The notes under the pieces: model-generated
Told to the model about the DNA's origin: nothing
The model's input: only the letters and a program-made list of their open reading frames with translations
The model's database searches: none
DNA from: an uncultured Atopobium sp.
GTDB lineage: Bacteria; Actinomycetota; Coriobacteriia; Coriobacteriales; Atopobiaceae
Reading direction: 5' to 3'
Assembly: GCA_946647055.1 (NCBI GenBank)
Contig: CAMPCT010000093.1
Span: 1 to 7,753, forward strand
DNA length: 7,753 nt
Shown: positions 5,432 through 7,753 of the stretch, in pieces
Layout: every line of letters starts with the position of its first letter
Numbering within the stretch: the first letter of the stretch is position 1
Program-made: the position numbers and the translations under genes

Positions 5432-5460
5432 AGGATATGATGTCATATGACGTAATGCAA
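5432..5460 (-). promoter_or_regulatory. Promoter and operator of the deglycase gene
   Basis: On the minus strand TTGCAT (5460-5455), a 17-nt spacer and TATCCT (5437-5432) suggest a sigma-70 promoter. The spacer is occupied by overlapping palindromes: ATATGA-TG-TCATAT (5435-5448) and TCATATGA (5443-5450). A 10-bp direct repeat ATATGATGTC/ATATGACGTA also runs through it. A repressor bound here would block the promoter. The regulator is unknown: the site does not resemble the GntR element at 4205-4218. Confidence 0.48.
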
Positions 5461-5513
5461 GTGAGACGCACACTCTCCACGGAGCCACTACGTTTGCGCG
5501 TGGCGCAGGCGAT

Positions 5514-5525
5514 GCGTCCGGACGC
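5514..5525. promoter_or_regulatory. 12-bp palindrome in the divergent intergenic region
   Basis: GCGTCCGGACGC is a perfect palindrome between the divergent deglycase and DUF3825 genes. A second GC palindrome, TGCGC-GTG-GCGCA, lies at 5495-5507. They could be protein-binding sites, but GC-rich DNA yields such matches by chance. No convincing promoter for the DUF3825 gene was found nearby. Confidence 0.22.
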
Positions 5526-5628
5526 CTTGAGTCGCGCGTCGCAATCCCATCAGGGTGGCAGGCCCTCCAAGCACATCCCATCGTAGTAAGCTAGGGAGGA
5601 TGAGCACACGAGACGAGGAGGCATCACG

Positions 5629-7671
5629 ATGCCACGCATCACCGAGGGCAACCGACTCTGGTTCTACCAGCTGTTCCGCGACACGATAGGCCACGGGCGC
5701 CAGGCAAGCGTCGCCCAGGTCGAGGAGGTCCTCGCCGCCGAGGGCGTGGACCCCGAGGACGTCGAGTGCACCGACGTCACGCAGCTGCTCGAGGCGCTGG
5801 GCGACCTCGTGAAGCTCACCGTGTTCAAGAAGGGCCGCATCTACGCCACGCCGCTCCCCAACGAGGCCTACGACGCCATCCTGGAGCGGCTGGCGGCGCC
5901 TGCCGAGGAGGCCGCAGGTGGGAAGGCCGGCTCCGGCAAGGCGTCTAACAAGCCATGGAAGCGCAAGAAGGGCACAAAGGACCCCAAGCCCGCCAAGCCC
6001 CGCAAGCGCAAGGAGACAAAGGCCGCGGAGTCCGTCGAGGAGCCCATGGTCGAGACGCCCGTGGAGGCACCCGAGGAGCCTGTGGCCGATCCGATCATCG
6101 AGGATCCGGTCGAGGAGGTCGCGCCCAAACCGGAACCGGAACCGGAGCCCGCGCCTGAGCCTGAGCCGGTGCCCGCGCCGGAGCCGGAGCCAGCGCCAGC
6201 GCCGGAGCTGGAACCAGAGCCTGAGCCCGCACCCACGCCAGCTCCCGAGCTCTCCCCCACCCCGTCCATCTCGCTCACCATCACCTACCAGCCGGAGCCC
6301 GAGCCGGAGCCCGAGCCAGAACTGGAGCCCGAGCCGGAGCCCGCACCCGAGCCCGTCCACGCACCTGCGCGTCCCGCCCAGCCCGACTTCCCCCAGAGTG
6401 TCTCCGAGGAGGTCATCTGCGGAAACGCCCAGCTCAGGGGTCTCTACCAGATCCTCCCGGTGGATGTCGACCCCATGCGGGTGCTCGACGAGGACTGGCG
6501 CTTCGCACGCTCGACGGGCACCGTGTCGGGCAACCGCGGCAAGGCGACCTTCCCCCTGCGCTACGTCCATCCCGACGGATCGCCCGTCGAGGTCACGCTC
6601 AAGCGCGCCCCCAAGGCGACCGGCGGCAAGCGCTGGACGCTCGCCTACGTCGACGGTGACGACGGTACCGGCGACCTGTACGCCACCGTGGGCATGGAGG
6701 GGCTGCCCGTCGCCCACGAGGGTGCCTGGCGCGAGCTCTCTGGCGCCCGTCGCATCCCCGAGGACGTGAGCCCCGACCGCGAGCTTGCCTCGTTCGCGGT
6801 CATCGGCACTTGGGACTCCCTGCTGGGCACGCTCGCCACGGCGGCCATGCCCGAGCGCTGGAACTACGCCCACGAGGGCGTGGGCCGCGCGAGCCGCTAC
6901 GGCATCCTGCGCGAGTACCTCACGGTGACCTTCCACCGCATCCAGGCCGAGGGCAAGCTCGGCATCGCCGCGGATGGGTCGCTAGCCGCCTTTGACACGG
7001 GACTCCTCACGCCCTTCTCGGAGCCCCTCTATGCCTGCTTCGAACCCAACCGCGGTGACATCGCCTGGAAGCTCGCGGGCTTTGCCGTCGCGGGCTCCGG
7101 GGAGCTGGGAATGCGCCTCGTGGCATCGCTCGACCCCCTGCCGGAGCCTGCCTGCTACCTCACGCAGCTCTCCGACATCATTCCCGAGCAGGGACGCATG
7201 GTGATCCTCGACACCGAGACCCTTCTCTCGCGCCAGCTGGGTCGCCTGCCACGCACCTTCGTGGCCGAGCAGCTCGAGGGCAACACCAACGCAAGCGAGC
7301 TCTACGCCGCCCTTCTGGACGAGGCAGAGGGCACGGGACTGGCTGGCAGCCGCCTCATGGAACTCGCACATGCCATCAAGGCCGACCCCGGACTCTATCG
7401 TCGCATGTCGCATGCCCTCGAGGACGCCGTCGACCTCGCGCTGCGCCGCTCCCGCACGAGCTTCAGGCTCTGCGCACCCGTGTATGACCCCGCAGACGAC
7501 CGCACCAAGCTCCTCGTGCCGCTCTGTCTGGTGGATGACGCACACGTGGACTGTGCGATGGTGCTGGCCATGCAGCCCTCGGGCGCCTATCAGGGCTCGG
7601 CCGTGCTGCCGCTCGACCGCGCCTATGCCTGCGCGCGCGTGGTGTGCTCGGAGATGCCCTCTTGGCTGTGA
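5629..7671 (+). CDS. DUF3825 domain protein with basic segment and Pro-Glu linker
   Basis: A 680-residue protein, probably cytosolic (no signal peptide or membrane segment). Residues 1-90 look like a small helical, winged-helix or OST-HTH-like domain ending [20 protein letters not shown]. Residues 104-131 are strongly basic ([13 protein letters not shown]). Residues 166-242 are a Pro-Glu repeat linker. Residues 260-360 form a compact beta-rich region I do not recognise. Residues 388-680 match DUF3825: [62 protein letters not shown], a middle LPRTF segment, and a C-terminal half with [13 protein letters not shown]...SWL. DUF3825 proteins are often linked by domain partners to RNA binding, but their activity is unknown. 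The start is supported by AGGAGG seven bases upstream of ATG. It is transcribed divergently from the deglycase gene. The stop codon overlaps a repeat element. Confidence 0.88.
   Translation: MPRITEGNRLWFYQLFRDTIGHGRQASVAQVEEVLAAEGVDPEDVECTDVTQLLEALGDLVKLTVFKKGRIYATPLPNEAYDAILERLAAPAEEAAGGKAGSGKASNKPWKRKKGTKDPKPAKPRKRKETKAAESVEEPMVETPVEAPEEPVADPIIEDPVEEVAPKPEPEPEPAPEPEPVPAPEPEPAPAPELEPEPEPAPTPAPELSPTPSISLTITYQPEPEPEPEPELEPEPEPAPEPVHAPARPAQPDFPQSVSEEVICGNAQLRGLYQILPVDVDPMRVLDEDWRFARSTGTVSGNRGKATFPLRYVHPDGSPVEVTLKRAPKATGGKRWTLAYVDGDDGTGDLYATVGMEGLPVAHEGAWRELSGARRIPEDVSPDRELASFAVIGTWDSLLGTLATAAMPERWNYAHEGVGRASRYGILREYLTVTFHRIQAEGKLGIAADGSLAAFDTGLLTPFSEPLYACFEPNRGDIAWKLAGFAVAGSGELGMRLVASLDPLPEPACYLTQLSDIIPEQGRMVILDTETLLSRQLGRLPRTFVAEQLEGNTNASELYAALLDEAEGTGLAGSRLMELAHAIKADPGLYRRMSHALEDAVDLALRRSRTSFRLCAPVYDPADDRTKLLVPLCLVDDAHVDCAMVLAMQPSGAYQGSAVLPLDRAYACARVVCSEMPSWL
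6124..6354 (+). repeat. Pro-Glu/Pro-Ala coding repeat
   Basis: This low-complexity DNA, built of gagccg/gagccc-like hexamers, encodes a (Pro-Glu)n tract with Ala variants at residues 166-242. It is interrupted at 208-221 by [14 protein letters not shown]. Such tracts form stiff, extended, acidic linkers that separate domains. The hexamer repeats could expand or contract by slippage in frame. They also create long spurious reading frames on the other strand. Confidence 0.85.
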
Positions 7672-7753
7672 GACGGCTGGGGACGGTTCTCGTTTGTCTC
7701 TGAGACGGATGGGGACAGACCTGTTGCTCAGGTCTGTCCCCATCCGCCTCAGA
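7669..7753. repeat. REP-like element: partial tandem unit plus long hairpin
   Basis: CGGATGGGGACAGACCTG (7706-7723) pairs perfectly over 18 bp with 7729-7746 around loop TTGCT. After one A-C mismatch a further 6 bp (TCTGAG, 7699-7704, with 7748-7753) extend the stem to the window edge. The unit TGAGACGG-TGGGGAC-G occurs twice, at 7669 and 7701 (period 32, 16 of 18 matches), and the first copy starts on the TGA stop of the DUF3825 gene. It may serve as that gene's terminator. The related hairpin at 18-53 suggests a dispersed family, possibly REP/RAYT-mobilised. Confidence 0.72.

Noticed and set aside
5600..5689. Possible upstream small ORF (ATG at 5600) before the DUF3825 gene
   Set aside because: GGGAGG directly abuts the ATG with no spacing, the frame overlaps the real gene out of phase, and the peptide has no recognisable feature.
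6124..6354. Repeat array resembling CRISPR or minisatellite DNA
   Set aside because: There are no unique spacers or palindromic repeats; it is an in-frame Pro-Glu coding repeat.
5488..6936. Long minus-strand open frame of 482 codons opposite the DUF3825 gene
   Set aside because: It has Leu-Arg-Gly and Arg-rich low-complexity composition created by the Pro-Glu repeat on the other strand; the plus-strand gene has a good ribosome site and a recognised domain.
6982..7743. Minus-strand open frame of 253 codons
   Set aside because: It lies opposite conserved DUF3825 motifs, starts inside the terminal repeat and has shadow-like composition.

Overview
The window is GC-rich (with sharply AT-rich control regions) and carries compact genes with strong purine-rich ribosome sites. 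Gene content and codon use suggest a high-GC actinobacterium, most likely an anaerobic gut or oral Coriobacteriia (Olsenella/Collinsella/Atopobium type). That placement is inference; there is no rRNA or other phylogenetic marker here.

Layout. Positions 1-401 hold no convincing gene: a degenerate copy of a REP-like hairpin (18-53), an AT-rich stretch, and the terminator of a ferritin gene. Five genes then run leftward on the minus strand. In transcription order the first three (DUF3237 protein 3324-2833, PhzF-fold protein 2795-2010, single-domain Old Yellow Enzyme 1996-1001) form a tight operon that ends in a strong hairpin. Ferritin (920-402) follows immediately after that hairpin. Upstream of the operon lies a FadR/FCD-type GntR regulator (4176-3454), also on the minus strand with its own promoter. 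Next is a separately transcribed SIS-domain sugar-phosphate deglycase of the FrlB/FraB type (5369-4383) with a textbook terminator. On the plus strand, divergent from the deglycase, is a 680-residue DUF3825 protein (5629-7671) with a basic segment and a long Pro-Glu linker. The window ends in a long perfect hairpin of the same repeat family seen at the left edge; a partial tandem copy of it overlaps the DUF3825 stop codon.

How the genes may work together. The GntR protein probably controls itself and the DUF3237-PhzF-OYE operon: both promoters carry a related element, GT(C/T)C-TACATT-(AT)-G(G/A)AC. The operon looks like a small-molecule conversion module, with an ene-reductase, an isomerase-fold protein and a lipocalin-like DUF3237 protein. 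The substrate cannot be read from sequence. The PhzF-fold protein is unusual because the residues aligning with the catalytic Glu, the conserved His and the conserved Asp of PhzF are all replaced (Ala44, Phe72, Glu200). This operon and the DUF3825 protein are the best candidates for undescribed biology.
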